Assembly: GCA_902583265.1 (NCBI GenBank)
Contig: CACHVD010000001.1
Location: 124,001-188,000 of the forward strand
DNA: 64,000 nt
Source of the DNA: an uncultured Prochlorococcus sp.
GTDB taxonomy: Bacteria > Cyanobacteriota > Cyanobacteriia > PCC-6307 > Cyanobiaceae
Direction: 5' to 3'
In this document: in pieces, positions 51,261 to 61,605 of the stretch
Position numbering within the stretch: position 1 is the first letter of the stretch
Layout: each line of letters starts with the position of its first letter
Notes under the pieces: generated by a model
What the model was told of the DNA's origin: nothing
Databases searched by the model: none
The model's input: only the letters and a program-made list of their open reading frames with translations
Position numbers and translations under genes: made by a program

Positions 51261-52417
51261 AAATGAAAACACTACAAGAAGTATTATTGTTTTTTCATCA
51301 GAATTGGAAAATACAAGTTAAGCAGTTTTCTCAATCAAAAGAAAAAAAATTTGAAGTTGATAAAAATAAGTATAAAAAAACTATTGATTTCCCATTTGAT
51401 AAAATTAGACCTCAAGAAGTGTTGTCTTGGTTAGATTATTCATCGCAAGGGTGGATAATCTTATCATCTGATCTAACAATAAAATTTATCAATCAGAAAG
51501 CTTTATCTCTTATTAGGATTATCAAATATAAAGATGTTATTGGAAAAGCAATTAATGATATTAATGAGCTTGAAGTACTTAGTAATAAAATTCTATATTT
51601 AAGAAAAAATGATTTCCCATTCAACCTTGATTTCACAATTGCGGGAGTACCCATTTCGGTAAAAATTGTTAGAGGAAGAAAAAAGAATTATTTAATATTA
51701 TTGGAAAGTAAATTATCAATTGAATCGATAAAAAAACGACAAAATCAATTAATTAATGATGTGTCTCATGAACTGAAAACCCCTCTTACATCACTTATCT
51801 TAATTGGGGAAAGACTTGAATCAGTAGTATCAAAAAAGGATAGGTATCTTGTTAAAAGACTTAAGAAAGAGTCAAAAAGATTAAGAAAAATGGTCGAAGA
51901 GACTTTAGAGCTTTCTAAGCTAGAAAGTAGCGAAAATTTTAATAAAAACAAAAAAATATCTATTTCAGATTTGATTATGGAATCTTGGCAAACACTAAAA
52001 CCGCTTGCAGAAAAAAAGGATATAAAAATAAATTTATTTTCTCCAACAAAATATTATATATCTGGGGATATTGAAAATTTAAAAAGAGCATTTATAAATA
52101 TTTTAGATAACGCTATTCGTTATTCCCCAACAAAAGAGGGCATACAAATTGAAATTTTTAAGAGAGATAGCTCTGTTGTTATAAGAGTTAGAGATAAAGG
52201 TATTGGATTAGAAGAAAATGAATCAAATGACATTTTTTCTCGTTTTTATCGTGGGGATCCATCAAGGACTAAATTTAAGAAAAGTGGAAGTGGTTTAGGT
52301 CTTTCAATTACAAAAAAAATAATTATAAACAATAAAGGTTTCATAAAGGCATTTAATCATAAAGATGGGGGAGCGATAATTGAAACAATCTTTCCGTTTC
52401 TTCATACAGATTTATAG
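51257..52417 (+). CDS. phoR: Phosphate sensor histidine kinase
   Basis: A 386-residue HisKA kinase. A PAS-like segment covers about 45-150 (WIILSSDLTIKFINQKALSL); the H-box is NDVSHELKTPLTSLIL (phosphorylated His near 175), N-box LDNAIRYSP, and G-boxes DKGIGLEEN and GSGLGLSITKKI. I see no convincing membrane helix, in contrast to the membrane-anchored E. coli PhoR, so it appears soluble or peripheral. It phosphorylates PhoB under low phosphate. Confidence 0.92.
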   Translation: MKMKTLQEVLLFFHQNWKIQVKQFSQSKEKKFEVDKNKYKKTIDFPFDKIRPQEVLSWLDYSSQGWIILSSDLTIKFINQKALSLIRIIKYKDVIGKAINDINELEVLSNKILYLRKNDFPFNLDFTIAGVPISVKIVRGRKKNYLILLESKLSIESIKKRQNQLINDVSHELKTPLTSLILIGERLESVVSKKDRYLVKRLKKESKRLRKMVEETLELSKLESSENFNKNKKISISDLIMESWQTLKPLAEKKDIKINLFSPTKYYISGDIENLKRAFINILDNAIRYSPTKEGIQIEIFKRDSSVVIRVRDKGIGLEENESNDIFSRFYRGDPSRTKFKKSGSGLGLSITKKIIINNKGFIKAFNHKDGGAIIETIFPFLHTDL

Positions 52418-52424
52418 GGAAAAT

Positions 52425-52751
52425 TTAAAAAATATTAGGACATGATTTTTCTGCAATAAATTTTTTTAAATTCAAAACCCCTTCTCTTGTAAAAAGAATG
52501 CTTCCTTCTTTGGAGTCATCTGCCCAGTAAGTATCTCTTTTGCCAATAGCTAACCAAAGCCTATCAGGTAATGTTGGCATGTACATACTCTCAAAAGCAG
52601 ATGTTCCAATATCATTTTCTTCTTTCATATCTTTGCATGCTTCTATCATTAGTTTGGGTCGATTTAAATAATGCCTGACACCCTGCCAATAATATTTAGT
52701 TTCAGCTTTGACTGGGGCGATGAATAAAATAATAAATATTAGGTATTTCAT
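52425..52751 (-). CDS. Small secreted hypothetical protein
   Basis: A 108-residue protein with a signal peptide cleaved after VKA (residue 16). The mature part has two cysteines (IEACKDM and KSCPNIF) and is aromatic. It is convergent with phoR. Function unknown. Confidence 0.68.
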   Translation of the reverse strand: MKYLIFIILFIAPVKAETKYYWQGVRHYLNRPKLMIEACKDMKEENDIGTSAFESMYMPTLPDRLWLAIGKRDTYWADDSKEGSILFTREGVLNLKKFIAEKSCPNIF

Positions 52752-52784
52752 GAATTTAATTTTTTTTAATTATAAGAACTGCAA

Positions 52785-52816
52785 AAAAAAAGCCACCTTA
52801 TATAAAAGGTGACTTT
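52785..52816. terminator. Rho-independent terminator
   Basis: AAAAAGCCACCTT and AAGGTGACTTTT form a stem with one C-A mismatch, bounded by A- and T-runs. It ends the phosphatase-like gene and could also act on the opposite strand. Confidence 0.72.
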
Positions 52817-52831
52817 TATTAGTAGTTTTAA

Positions 52832-55114
52832 CTAGATTTTTCCAATATTTAGGAAAAGAGTTTCACCAGTTGATTTCTTTCCAGTCCCATCGTTGTCAGT
52901 TGAAATCCATGCTTGCCCGTCGCTTGTTATTGCTAAGCCTTCAATCTTCTCAAGGATAAACCCACCCGTAGATTGCATTACTGGTTTTAGATCAGTAACT
53001 AACTCTTTTTCAACTAAAGGATAAAGTCTGGGAGGAATATTAGTCTGAAGACCTTCGAAAATAACATCATCTAAATCTATTTTATATATAGCTTTTAATT
53101 TCGCTTTCTTACCATAGAAACTATCTCTTTCGATTACATAAAGTGCCCCGTCATGGTAAGTCAATTCTGAAATGCCAACTCCACCTTTTTTGATCCTATC
53201 TAATTGATAATTTACTGCCCCCCACTGTTTAGTTTTTAAATTATAAGAAAGGATCTTAGTAGTATTGAAAGTATCATCACCCCAAGGCTTCTGTTGGGCA
53301 ATATAAAGAATATCCCCATTTCTTGTTATACCTTCAAAACCAGGGTTTTTAGCATAATTAAGATATGAAGGTGGTGGAGTTATCTTCTCTAAAATTTCAC
53401 CATCTGAGCTTACATGGTAGATTGCAGGAGGATGTTCATTTAGCTTTTTCTTGATTCCTTCAGTAGAGATGTAGAATCCACCATTACCATCAGTAGTAAT
53501 ACCTTCTTGATCCATAAATAATGCAGTCTTACCATCTAGCTTTATATCTATAGCTCTTTCTAATAGCGCTGGCGAAGATGAAGGATCAATAACGTAAATT
53601 CTTGGCTGAGTTTTAAAAGTTCCATCATTTACAGCATAAATCTTACCGTCATCACCAGCCACCATTCCACTTATCGCACCCCAAGATACAAATTCAAGCC
53701 CATTTTCATTTGTTAAATGTGGGTATGAAGCAGGAGCATCTTGTAGTTGATAAATAGTCACATGAGAAGATAAACCAGGTTCTTTTTTGTTGTAGTCTTT
53801 TTCATTTGCTGAGGCAATTAATCCCCTCTCTGGAATTGCGACAAATCCCTCTGGTCCAATGCCTGATGGAAGTAATTGAGTAAGCAAAGGTTGATTTAGC
53901 TCTGTGATATCGTAAACAGCTACTATCCCAGCTCGTTCAGCACCAACAAATAAATAGGGCGTTCCATTAATTTTTGAATATGTAACTGACTCAGGTTCTA
54001 CTCCCTTTTTACCTGCTCTTCCATCTTGGAAATGACCTATTTGTGCAATTGCTCTTTCTAGTCTATTTGCATCTTCATAAACTACTGTTCCATCTTTTTT
54101 AAAAATAGTCCAGGATCTTGAACCACCTCTTTTCGCCTGATTTGGATCAATATGCTTGTAATCGCCTTCATTTGCTGTTGCAAAATGATCATTACCAATC
54201 CAAGTAAGACCATCGGGTTCTCTTCTTACATTCTTTAGTTTGCTTTTAAATTTATGTGCTCCATCTTTCTTTGTATCCATTCCTGCCATTTGTTTTACAA
54301 TCCCTGCTGAGAAATGTGATATTACATTTCCATCTTTATCAATTACTGCAAGATGGTTGTTTTCTTGAAGAGAGACAACTGTTTCACCAAGATCATTGAT
54401 AGCAACGAATTCTGGTTCAGGATCGCTAGGAGCTATTTCAGATAATCCTGTTAAATTAACTTTTTTTATTGAATTGCATTGTATTTTCCCTCTTTTGTTT
54501 AACTTCACAAGAGAAACGTAACCTGGAGGATTAATTTGTTTACCTTCCTCATCTAATTGAGGGATAAATCCATTTTTATATTCTTCATCCCTTTCATTTT
54601 CTATAGCGACAGCTAGAAATGTTCCGTCTGGTGAAACAAAAACGCTATCAGGCTGCCCACCTAAATCACATTCTTTTACTGCTTTTCTTGTTTCTAAATT
54701 GTATTGAACTAATGCTCCTGAAGGATTTGTATAACTTTCAGATGTATTTGAACCTATATAAGCATTGTTTCCAAGTGCCGCAATTCCAGTGGGTTCTGCT
54801 TCCAGTTCAACAACTCCCAATGCTTTAGGTTTTGCAGGGTCTGAGATGTCAACTAAACCTACTACCCCTAGATCGCTATCTGTATACATCAATGTCTTTC
54901 CATCTTCTGATGCTGTAACTACTTCTGAAGAGGTTTTGGTTGTAGATTTTGATCCCTCTGGTAAATTATCACTTACATTAAAAGAGGAAATTCTGTTGAA
55001 GTTTTTTTCATTTGCCCAATATTTTGTATTCCAATTTGCAAATCCGCTACTTGTAGAGGAGGCGAATATTGCAAGTAATGCTGAAAAACTTGCAGCAGCT
55101 AGGGTTTTTTTCAT
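52832..55114 (-). CDS. Secreted esterase-like/phytase-like protein, annotated as alkaline phosphatase in relatives
   Basis: A 760-residue exported protein with a signal peptide (residues 1-26). The N-terminal half has beta-propeller blades (DGKTLMYTDSDLGVVGLVD, PDSVFVSPDGTFLAVAIEN); the C-terminal half has the esterase-like-activity-of-phytase pattern (LFMDQEGITTDGNGGFYIST, NPGFEGITRNGDILYIAQQK). It sits at the position labelled alkaline phosphatase in the Pho cluster of relatives, but it is not the classic PhoA, PhoX or PhoD fold. Phosphoester cleavage is therefore plausible, not shown. Confidence 0.72.
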   Translation of the reverse strand: MKKTLAAASFSALLAIFASSTSSGFANWNTKYWANEKNFNRISSFNVSDNLPEGSKSTTKTSSEVVTASEDGKTLMYTDSDLGVVGLVDISDPAKPKALGVVELEAEPTGIAALGNNAYIGSNTSESYTNPSGALVQYNLETRKAVKECDLGGQPDSVFVSPDGTFLAVAIENERDEEYKNGFIPQLDEEGKQINPPGYVSLVKLNKRGKIQCNSIKKVNLTGLSEIAPSDPEPEFVAINDLGETVVSLQENNHLAVIDKDGNVISHFSAGIVKQMAGMDTKKDGAHKFKSKLKNVRREPDGLTWIGNDHFATANEGDYKHIDPNQAKRGGSRSWTIFKKDGTVVYEDANRLERAIAQIGHFQDGRAGKKGVEPESVTYSKINGTPYLFVGAERAGIVAVYDITELNQPLLTQLLPSGIGPEGFVAIPERGLIASANEKDYNKKEPGLSSHVTIYQLQDAPASYPHLTNENGLEFVSWGAISGMVAGDDGKIYAVNDGTFKTQPRIYVIDPSSSPALLERAIDIKLDGKTALFMDQEGITTDGNGGFYISTEGIKKKLNEHPPAIYHVSSDGEILEKITPPPSYLNYAKNPGFEGITRNGDILYIAQQKPWGDDTFNTTKILSYNLKTKQWGAVNYQLDRIKKGGVGISELTYHDGALYVIERDSFYGKKAKLKAIYKIDLDDVIFEGLQTNIPPRLYPLVEKELVTDLKPVMQSTGGFILEKIEGLAITSDGQAWISTDNDGTGKKSTGETLFLNIGKI

Positions 55115-55175
55115 TTAGTGAGTAAGGAGATACATATTTATGCTCCCTTTAAAAAGTTAAGAAAAAAAAATTAAT

Positions 55176-55194
55176 TTATTAAGAACAATTTAAG
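55176..55194 (-). promoter_or_regulatory. Candidate Pho box upstream of the phosphatase-like gene
   Basis: On the minus strand: CTTAAATT-GTT-CTTAATAA, about 62 bp before the ATG. Two half-sites with the 11-bp period of cyanobacterial Pho boxes. Confidence 0.5.
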
Positions 55195-55218
55195 GTTTAT
55201 AAAAAGGTAAGCAAAAAA

Positions 55219-55245
55219 AAAGGACCTCCTAATTGGAGGCCCTTT
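55219..55245. terminator. Rho-independent terminator after the porin gene
   Basis: AAAGGACCTCC and GGAGGCCCTTT form a stem with one mismatch, with A- and T-runs at the sides. Confidence 0.8.
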
Positions 55246-55262
55246 TTATATTGTTAATTTCG

Positions 55263-56567
55263 TTAGAACTTGAAACCAACTTCTGCACCGATACCAGTAG
55301 TATCATCTCCACCTTTAGCTCCTTCAACTATAAATGCAAAAGGAGTAAAACTCATACCATCATTAAATTTGTAGGTATAAGAAAGATCATAGGCATATAA
55401 CTCCTCATCTCCATCGGTTATAGCACCGTTGGTACCCATACCTATTGTGATTTCACCAGGGCCAAGATCAGAACTTAGTCCAACTGCGAATTGAGTTGTA
55501 TCCTTGCCTGATTCTGGGCTACCAAATTCGTATCCACCACTAATTGTTGGAAAACCATCAGGAGAATAAGAAGCATTTATACCCCAGTATGTTGCTACAT
55601 CTACATCAGCGTAAGCGAGAGCAAGACCATAATTATCTCCACTATAAGCAACGTTTAGAGCATATATGTCTTCACCTTCTGATGTGAACATACCTTTAGT
55701 TTTTTCACCATCTTCAGCTGAAACACCAAGTCCAAATGAAAAACCATTATCTAGATCATAACCAGCACTAATTGTCTGATCACCACCAACAGCAATAGAG
55801 TTTCCTGTTCCACAATCACTTAAAGCGTCAACAGTGTTCCCATATTCACAAGCACCAGTAAATTGCTTACTTGCATCTAATGAATCACCAACAGTTATAG
55901 ACCAACCTCCCAATGGGAATGAGTAGTTTAAGTCAGAAACTTTAAGTACATCTCCAGAACCTTTACCGAAGTCTGTAACAGCGAGGAAACTGTCTGTATC
56001 AGGTGTATTTCCTGTTTCAATTTCAACGTTTAAGTTGTCTTCACCAGTAAAACTTGTGTTTAAATCGACTTCCCAGAAATATGCAGCCATAACAGCTTCA
56101 TCAGTTACACCATCAGTACCACCAATCTGGAATTTAGCTTTCCCTTTCATAGTGGTTGTATCGCTGAAAGAACCAGCTTCAATTCCGTTCACCCGAGCTT
56201 CAAGGCCATCGACTCTTCCTTTCATAATTGCCAACTCTGAACCAAGCTCGTCACTTAATCTGTCTATTTGAGCTCCGTTCATTAAGCCTTCACCACCTGC
56301 AATTAAGTTGTTTAATTCAGCAGCAGCTTCTAAACGAGTAACTGAGTTACCATTGAATCTTGGACTATTTGTTAGATCCTTTAATGAATCGTAAGCCCAA
56401 TCTCCAGGTAATAAAGTATCGGATTTAAAATCACCTAAAGATACTAAATTATTAGTATTTGAAAATCTACCAAGATCAGAAGTATTGATCTCAGATGCGC
56501 TTACTGCGAAACCTGATGCCAAAGAAATTATGGCAGGAGCAGCAATTAATTTTTGAAAAAGTTTCAT
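55263..56567 (-). CDS. som: Outer-membrane porin of the Som/SLH type
   Basis: The open frame reaches 56612, but ATG 56567 (MKLFQKLIAAPAIISLASGF) begins a proper signal peptide and has GAGG 4 bp upstream. The mature part has an SLH-like segment (LLPGDWAYDSLKDLTNSPRF, then NGNSVTRLEAAAELNNLIAG), a short coiled coil (ELAIMKGRVDGLEARVNGIE) and a beta-barrel ending in Phe (GAEVGFKF). With pstS and phoBR nearby and a Pho box before it, it is probably a phosphate-starvation-induced porin. Confidence 0.88.
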   Translation of the reverse strand: MKLFQKLIAAPAIISLASGFAVSASEINTSDLGRFSNTNNLVSLGDFKSDTLLPGDWAYDSLKDLTNSPRFNGNSVTRLEAAAELNNLIAGGEGLMNGAQIDRLSDELGSELAIMKGRVDGLEARVNGIEAGSFSDTTTMKGKAKFQIGGTDGVTDEAVMAAYFWEVDLNTSFTGEDNLNVEIETGNTPDTDSFLAVTDFGKGSGDVLKVSDLNYSFPLGGWSITVGDSLDASKQFTGACEYGNTVDALSDCGTGNSIAVGGDQTISAGYDLDNGFSFGLGVSAEDGEKTKGMFTSEGEDIYALNVAYSGDNYGLALAYADVDVATYWGINASYSPDGFPTISGGYEFGSPESGKDTTQFAVGLSSDLGPGEITIGMGTNGAITDGDEELYAYDLSYTYKFNDGMSFTPFAFIVEGAKGGDDTTGIGAEVGFKF

Positions 56568-56619
56568 GAACCTCACACGTAAAAAATGGATAAATATCCA
56601 TACACATAACAACTAATAA

Positions 56620-56638
56620 AGGTTAAGAAACGGGTAAG
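56620..56638 (-). promoter_or_regulatory. Candidate Pho box upstream of the porin gene
   Basis: On the minus strand: CTTACCCG-TTT-CTTAACCT, the closest to the CTTAACCT repeat consensus in the window, 53 bp from the porin ATG. Confidence 0.62.
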
Positions 56639-56792
56639 AAATAAAGTCAAAAGGGAAATTTAAAAAGAACTTAAACTGTTCTTAAAGTAAAAAAAAATTT
56701 TTTTAATTTTCTCTTACAAAAGTTATAAATTAATCTAAGTTTTTTTTTAAATATTTTCAAAACCAAACGAAAAAAAGCTCTAACCAAGATTT

Positions 56793-56811
56793 AGTTTAAG
56801 AGAGGGTTAAG
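56793..56811. promoter_or_regulatory. Candidate Pho box upstream of pstS
   Basis: AGTTTAAGAGAGGGTTAAG; on the minus strand CTTAACCC-TCT-CTTAAACT. It lies 87 bp before the pstS ATG in the porin/pstS divergent region. Confidence 0.58.
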
Positions 56812-56897
56812 AACTTATTAATTAAAAGATAAAATTTAAATTAAAGAGTATTTGTGTATAAATTCAATGCTATATATATGAAGTCTTTAATTTAATC

Positions 56898-57893
56898 ATG
56901 ACATCCATGAACATAGCTAAGAAAGCTTTGGTTTTCACTTCTGCAGTAGCCATTGCTGCTGGTACAAGTGTTCCTGGCACAAGTGTTTCTGCTAAAACAA
57001 GATTAAGTGGTGCTGGAGCATCATTTCCTGCCAAAATTTATACTCGTTGGTTCAAAGATTTAGCCTCTTCAGGTGGCCCAAGAGTAAATTACCAAGCTGT
57101 TGGTTCAGGCTCTGGAAGAAAAGCTTTTATTGATCAGACAGTAAACTTTGGTGCTTCTGATGATCCTATGAAGGCTAAAGATATAGCAAAGGTAACAAGG
57201 GGATTAGTTCAGATTCCTATGGTTGGAGGAACCATTGCTTTTGGTTATAACTATGATTGCGATTTGAAACTTACTCAAGAACAAGCAGTACAAGTTGCTA
57301 TGGGTATGATCAAGAATTGGAAAGAAGTTGGTTGTAAACCTGGTAAATTAACTTGGGCACATCGTTCTGACGGATCAGGTACAACTAAAGCTTTTACAAA
57401 CTCTATGGAAGCTTTTTCAAAAACTTGGACTTTAGGTACAGGTAAGTCTGTTAAATGGCCTTCAGGTGTTGGTGCAAAAGGTAATTCAGGCGTGGCAGGT
57501 GTCATCCAGAATACTCCAGGCGCAATTGGTTATGTTAACCAGTCCTACATTAAGGGAAATGTTAAGGCGGCTGCACTTCAGAATCTTTCAGGTGAGTTTC
57601 TAAAACCATCTGTAGAAGCAGGAGCTAAGGCCCTTAATGGTATTACTCTAGATGAAAATCTTGCTGGTAAAAATCCTAATCCAACTGCAAAAGGAGCATA
57701 CCCTATAGCTTCATTAACATGGATACTTGCTTATGAAGAGGGTAATGGTAGAAACACTAAAGCTATCAAACAAGCCTTTAATACATTGTTAAGTGATGAG
57801 TATCAAGATAAAGCTCCATCACTTGGATTTGTTCCCTTAAAAGGAGATATTCTTGAGAAGTCAAGAGCTGCTGTAAAAAGAATCGGTAAATAA
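56898..57893 (+). CDS. pstS: Phosphate ABC transporter, periplasmic binding protein
   Basis: A 331-residue PstS. Signal peptide: NIAKKALVFTSAVAIAAGTS, cleavage near residue 32. Phosphate-binding segments: GAGASFPAKIYTRWFKDL, QAVGSGSGRKAFIDQTVNFG, and the HRSDGSGTTKAFTN loop. It is divergent from the porin and precedes chrA with a terminator between. High-affinity phosphate capture. Confidence 0.96.
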   Translation: MTSMNIAKKALVFTSAVAIAAGTSVPGTSVSAKTRLSGAGASFPAKIYTRWFKDLASSGGPRVNYQAVGSGSGRKAFIDQTVNFGASDDPMKAKDIAKVTRGLVQIPMVGGTIAFGYNYDCDLKLTQEQAVQVAMGMIKNWKEVGCKPGKLTWAHRSDGSGTTKAFTNSMEAFSKTWTLGTGKSVKWPSGVGAKGNSGVAGVIQNTPGAIGYVNQSYIKGNVKAAALQNLSGEFLKPSVEAGAKALNGITLDENLAGKNPNPTAKGAYPIASLTWILAYEEGNGRNTKAIKQAFNTLLSDEYQDKAPSLGFVPLKGDILEKSRAAVKRIGK

Positions 57894-57910
57894 ACCGTAA
57901 GAAAATATTT

Positions 57911-57940
57911 AAAAGGAGGAATTTATTTCCTCCTTTTTTT
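57911..57940. terminator. Bidirectional terminator between pstS and chrA
   Basis: AAAAGGAGGAA and TTCCTCCTTTT pair perfectly around TTTAT with A- and T-runs outside. It serves pstS on the plus strand and touches the chrA stop on the minus strand. Confidence 0.92.
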
Positions 57941-59165
57941 ATGCAAACAAATATTTTGACAAGCCTAATATTAAAGAAAAAAGAATGAGTATGTATGTTG
58001 GAACTATTTTTAAAAAAGATAATAGTGTGGAGATTAAAACTAAAAAAATAGAGCTAATTAAAAAGAATTTTGATGAAAAACTATCTTCAATTAAATTAAA
58101 TCCAGAGAAAATAACTGCTCCAGGAATTGTATTGATCACTCCTTCGATAAAGAAATTAATCGATTTAATTCTGTTTTTTATAAAGCCTTTTCCAAAAACA
58201 AAAATCAATAAAAAACTTGGTAAAAAAATTGCAAAAGTTGATATAAATGAATACTTTAAAGCTTCATTTATTCCTCCAACCGAAAATCCTGCTTTGTATC
58301 CAATAAAACTTGCAATTAGTAAGACAGGCCCAGGTGTTATTTGGCTAATCATTATTCCATCTATAAATTCATTATTTGTTAACCATCCTTGCGAGATAAC
58401 ATAATCACTCATAAGAGGAATGATTACTAATCCCCCTCCAAAAATAAAAAGTCCCGATTTAAAGAAGAAAAAAAACAGATTAAGGTAATCTACTAAAAAC
58501 TTTGAGTTTATAGACTCTCTTAAAAAATTATAAAACTTTGATATATCTAAAAAGACCGAGCTAATCAAAAATGAGGTTGTTGAAAATATAGATAAAGGGA
58601 CCAAGCTATAAAAAATATCTTTGAATTTCTTTAAAAATGTATTTATCAATCCTGCAATACTAAGAATTGTTATGAGTGGAAATTGAATACCATTATATTT
58701 AGCAAATATAAGTAGAAATAATATTGAGCTGGAGAATAATAGTCGATCAAACTTTAATCTTTTTTTTAATAGAACTAATGAGAATGAAAAAATTATTCCT
58801 GCAATAATAGGCGGATTAAAATAAATTAAATCTGTTAGAAATTTTGATCCGGAACCAATTTGCCAAAAAAAGCTAAGAGCTAATACCGAAAAGAATCCCG
58901 GGATAATGAAACTGATACCTGATATTAATCCACCAAGATAACCATTTATTTCAAGACCTATATATATTGCTAATTGAGTAGATATTGGCCCTGGAAGCAA
59001 TTGACATAATCCAATACCTTTTTCAAAAGATTGGGTTGAGATCAATTTTTTATTATTTATAAGTTCATCTTCTAGTAAGGAAATATGAGCATAGGGTCCA
59101 CCAAAACTTAAAATACCAATTTTTAGAAAAGTTTTTGCGAGTTCAATTAAGGATATTTTTGCCAT
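57939..59165 (-). CDS. chrA: Chromate-transporter-family (ChrA) protein
   Basis: A 408-residue CHR-family membrane protein with two homologous halves, each starting with [14 protein letters not shown]-like (about 11-24) and [13 protein letters not shown]. Each half carries a PGP motif ([12 protein letters not shown] and [13 protein letters not shown]). It is expected to export chromate, or a related oxyanion. Placed between pstS and arsJ. Confidence 0.88.
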   Translation of the reverse strand: MAKISLIELAKTFLKIGILSFGGPYAHISLLEDELINNKKLISTQSFEKGIGLCQLLPGPISTQLAIYIGLEINGYLGGLISGISFIIPGFFSVLALSFFWQIGSGSKFLTDLIYFNPPIIAGIIFSFSLVLLKKRLKFDRLLFSSSILFLLIFAKYNGIQFPLITILSIAGLINTFLKKFKDIFYSLVPLSIFSTTSFLISSVFLDISKFYNFLRESINSKFLVDYLNLFFFFFKSGLFIFGGGLVIIPLMSDYVISQGWLTNNEFIDGIMISQITPGPVLLIASFIGYKAGFSVGGINEALKYSFISTFAIFLPSFLLIFVFGKGFIKNRIKSINFFIEGVINTIPGAVIFSGFNLIEDSFSSKFFLISSIFLVLISTLLSFLKIVPTYILILFSLILGLSKYLFA

Positions 59166-59195
59166 TAAAATATTCTAATTCCTAAAAATTAGTCT

Positions 59196-60455
59196 TTATA
59201 GAGCTGATAGGCTTTGTTTGAACGAGGGTAATTTAAGACTGGAAATCCATGATAAGAATATTAAAAGTGATGAAAAATAAAGACAATATTGAAGTCCAAT
59301 ACTTGGATTTCTTCCAATCATAAATAATAAGCCGGAGAGTAATGTTCCAATTAGTCTTCCAGCCGCATTTGCCATGTAATAGAAGCCTACATTTAAACTG
59401 ACTTTTTCATTATCAGAGTAGGCCAAAATCATATAAGAATGTGTAGATGAATTCATTGCAAAAACAAATCCAAAAATAGTAAGTCCTAAAATTATTGCTA
59501 TTGATGGAGAACTTTCTCTCCATAATGCGATTCCTATCAAAGATGGTATGACCATTAATACGGCACTCCAAAATTGGATAGCTTTACGATCTGGACTTTC
59601 TTTTTGGCCCCACATCTTTCTAATTGCTGGAGCCGAAGCTTGAACAATTCCATAACCTATTACCCAGGCCCCAAGAAATAATCCTATTTCCATGTAGTCC
59701 CAACCAAATGCCATATCAAGGAATACTGGAAGAGCTACAACAAACCAAACATCTCTTGCTCCAAAAAGAAAGAATCTTGCTGCTGAAAGAATATTTATGG
59801 CATCTGATTTTGAAAAAAGATCATTAAAAGCTGGTTTGGTCTTCATCTTACCAATTTCTCCAGGTAAAATTAATGTCAATAAAAAGGCTAAGCAGAGTCC
59901 AAAACCCATAATTCCTACAGCATTATTGAATCCAAATAACTTATATAAAAGTCCACCCAAGAAGAACCCAACTCCCTTAAGAGCATTTTTAGATCCAGTT
60001 AAAATAGCAACCCATTTAAAAAGTTGTTTTTGGCCAGTATCATTGCCATTATTTGTCTCTGGAACAACTGTCTTAACAGCACTTTTAGCACTCATTTTGT
60101 TTAAATCTTTTGCTATCCCACTGACTGCTTGAGCAACCATAACGTATACGACACTAAATATTACTGGCCAATCCTCCTTAACTGGAATAAGCATGAAAAG
60201 AGCAATGATTTGAAGGATAGTCCCAATCCATAAAGTAAGCCTTAAACCATATCTTGCTCCTATCCAACCACCATATAGATTAGTAATTATTCCAAAAAAC
60301 TCATAAAAAAGGAAAAGTAGAGCAATTTGTAGAGTTGTGTAACCTAGCTCATGAAAGTGACCAACAACTAATAATCTTAATGCGCCGTCAGTAAGCGTGA
60401 ACGCCCAATAGTTTGCTGTCACAACACTATATTGTTGAATATTAGATAACTTCAT
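59196..60455 (-). CDS. arsJ: Organoarsenical efflux MFS permease ArsJ
   Basis: A 419-residue MFS transporter with about 12 helices. YSVVTANYWAFTLTDGALRL (9-28), HFHELGYTTLQIA and the NLYGGWIGARYGLR loop are characteristic of ArsJ. It exports 1-arseno-3-phosphoglycerate made by the GAPDH-like enzyme whose gene lies 11 bp upstream on the same strand, giving arsenate resistance. Confidence 0.9.
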   Translation of the reverse strand: MKLSNIQQYSVVTANYWAFTLTDGALRLLVVGHFHELGYTTLQIALLFLFYEFFGIITNLYGGWIGARYGLRLTLWIGTILQIIALFMLIPVKEDWPVIFSVVYVMVAQAVSGIAKDLNKMSAKSAVKTVVPETNNGNDTGQKQLFKWVAILTGSKNALKGVGFFLGGLLYKLFGFNNAVGIMGFGLCLAFLLTLILPGEIGKMKTKPAFNDLFSKSDAINILSAARFFLFGARDVWFVVALPVFLDMAFGWDYMEIGLFLGAWVIGYGIVQASAPAIRKMWGQKESPDRKAIQFWSAVLMVIPSLIGIALWRESSPSIAIILGLTIFGFVFAMNSSTHSYMILAYSDNEKVSLNVGFYYMANAAGRLIGTLLSGLLFMIGRNPSIGLQYCLYFSSLLIFLSWISSLKLPSFKQSLSAL

Positions 60456-60466
60456 AAAGACATAAA

Positions 60467-61489
60467 TTAAATCTCTTTTTTGATTACATATTCAGTAAGA
60501 TCTGCAAGTCTGCAGCTGTAACCCCACTCGTTGTCATACCAAGCGTATATCTTTAATAAATTTGAATTAACAACCATCGTTGATAAACTATCAACTATTG
60601 AACTTCTAGAGTCATTTACATAATCTGCAGAAACTAAAGGTCTTTCTTCGTAGCCAAGAATTCCTTTTAAATAAGTTTCTGAAGCTTCCTTAAGTGCCAA
60701 ATTTACTTGTTCAACTGTCACTTCTTTATTTAATTCAAAAACTGCATCTGTTAAAGAACCATTAAGTAGAGGAACTCTTACTGCATGCCCATTTAATTTT
60801 CCTTTTAATTCTGGGAAGATCTCAGCTATTGCTTTTGCAGATCCAGTAGTAGTAGGTATTAAACTTTGCATACATCCTCTTGCTCTCCTCAAATCGCTTT
60901 TATAAAAATCAACAGGAACTTGAGTGTTCGTGACATCGTGAATAGTTGTAATAGCGCCATGTTTAATTGAGAAATTTTCATTAATTACCTTTACTATCGG
61001 AGCTAAACAATTTGTAGTGCAGGATGCAGCGGTTACTAATTTATTTTTGGACGGGTCATAAAGACTTTGATTTATACCGTAAACAATATTAAGTGATTCA
61101 GCTTCTGCAACAATTCCTTTGACTGGACAAGCTACTATTACTCTTTTCATCCCAAGAGAATCAAAATAGGGATTTAGTTTGTCTGGCTTCTTATTCTTTC
61201 CTGTACATTCCAAAATAATATCTACAGAAGATTTTTCCCAAGGAACATCAAGGTAATTTTTAAACGATGTGTAGGCTAATTTCATTCCATCAATTATTAT
61301 TTCTTCTTCGTTAACCTTTATATCTTTCACCCATCTACCATGGACTGAATCGAATTCGAGTAGATGCGCAGCAGCATTCGAATCTCCTGCTATCTCATTT
61401 ATATGAGTTATTTCTATATCAGCTCTATCCCATAATGCTCTGAAAACTAATCTGCCAATTCTTCCAAAACCATTAATTCCAATTTTCAT
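60467..61489 (-). CDS. gap: ArsJ-associated glyceraldehyde-3-phosphate dehydrogenase
   Basis: A 340-residue [21 protein letters not shown] (3-18), catalytic Cys in [10 protein letters not shown] (near 153), and [12 protein letters not shown]. Its operon with arsJ shows that its likely role is to add arsenate to glyceraldehyde-3-phosphate, rather than central glycolysis. Divergent from arsR. Confidence 0.9.
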   Translation of the reverse strand: MKIGINGFGRIGRLVFRALWDRADIEITHINEIAGDSNAAAHLLEFDSVHGRWVKDIKVNEEEIIIDGMKLAYTSFKNYLDVPWEKSSVDIILECTGKNKKPDKLNPYFDSLGMKRVIVACPVKGIVAEAESLNIVYGINQSLYDPSKNKLVTAASCTTNCLAPIVKVINENFSIKHGAITTIHDVTNTQVPVDFYKSDLRRARGCMQSLIPTTTGSAKAIAEIFPELKGKLNGHAVRVPLLNGSLTDAVFELNKEVTVEQVNLALKEASETYLKGILGYEERPLVSADYVNDSRSSIVDSLSTMVVNSNLLKIYAWYDNEWGYSCRLADLTEYVIKKEI

Positions 61490-61518
61490 AACTTTGAAAT
61501 TTTCTATTAAAATTATAT

Positions 61519-61541
61519 ATCAAAATATTTTGATGTATCAA
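61519..61541. promoter_or_regulatory. Candidate ArsR operator
   Basis: The perfect palindrome ATCAAAATATTTTGAT (61519-61534) overlaps a second dyad TTGAT-GT-ATCAA (61530-61541), between the divergent gap-arsJ and arsR. Confidence 0.68.
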
Positions 61542-61605
61542 GAAATTTTATTAATGAAATCTTTTTTATTTAAGCTATATTAAGGAAAATTTAATTACTT
61601 TAAAA

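Noticed and set aside
54765-55118. 117-codon plus-strand frame
   Set aside because: Antisense to the phosphatase-like gene including its signal peptide.
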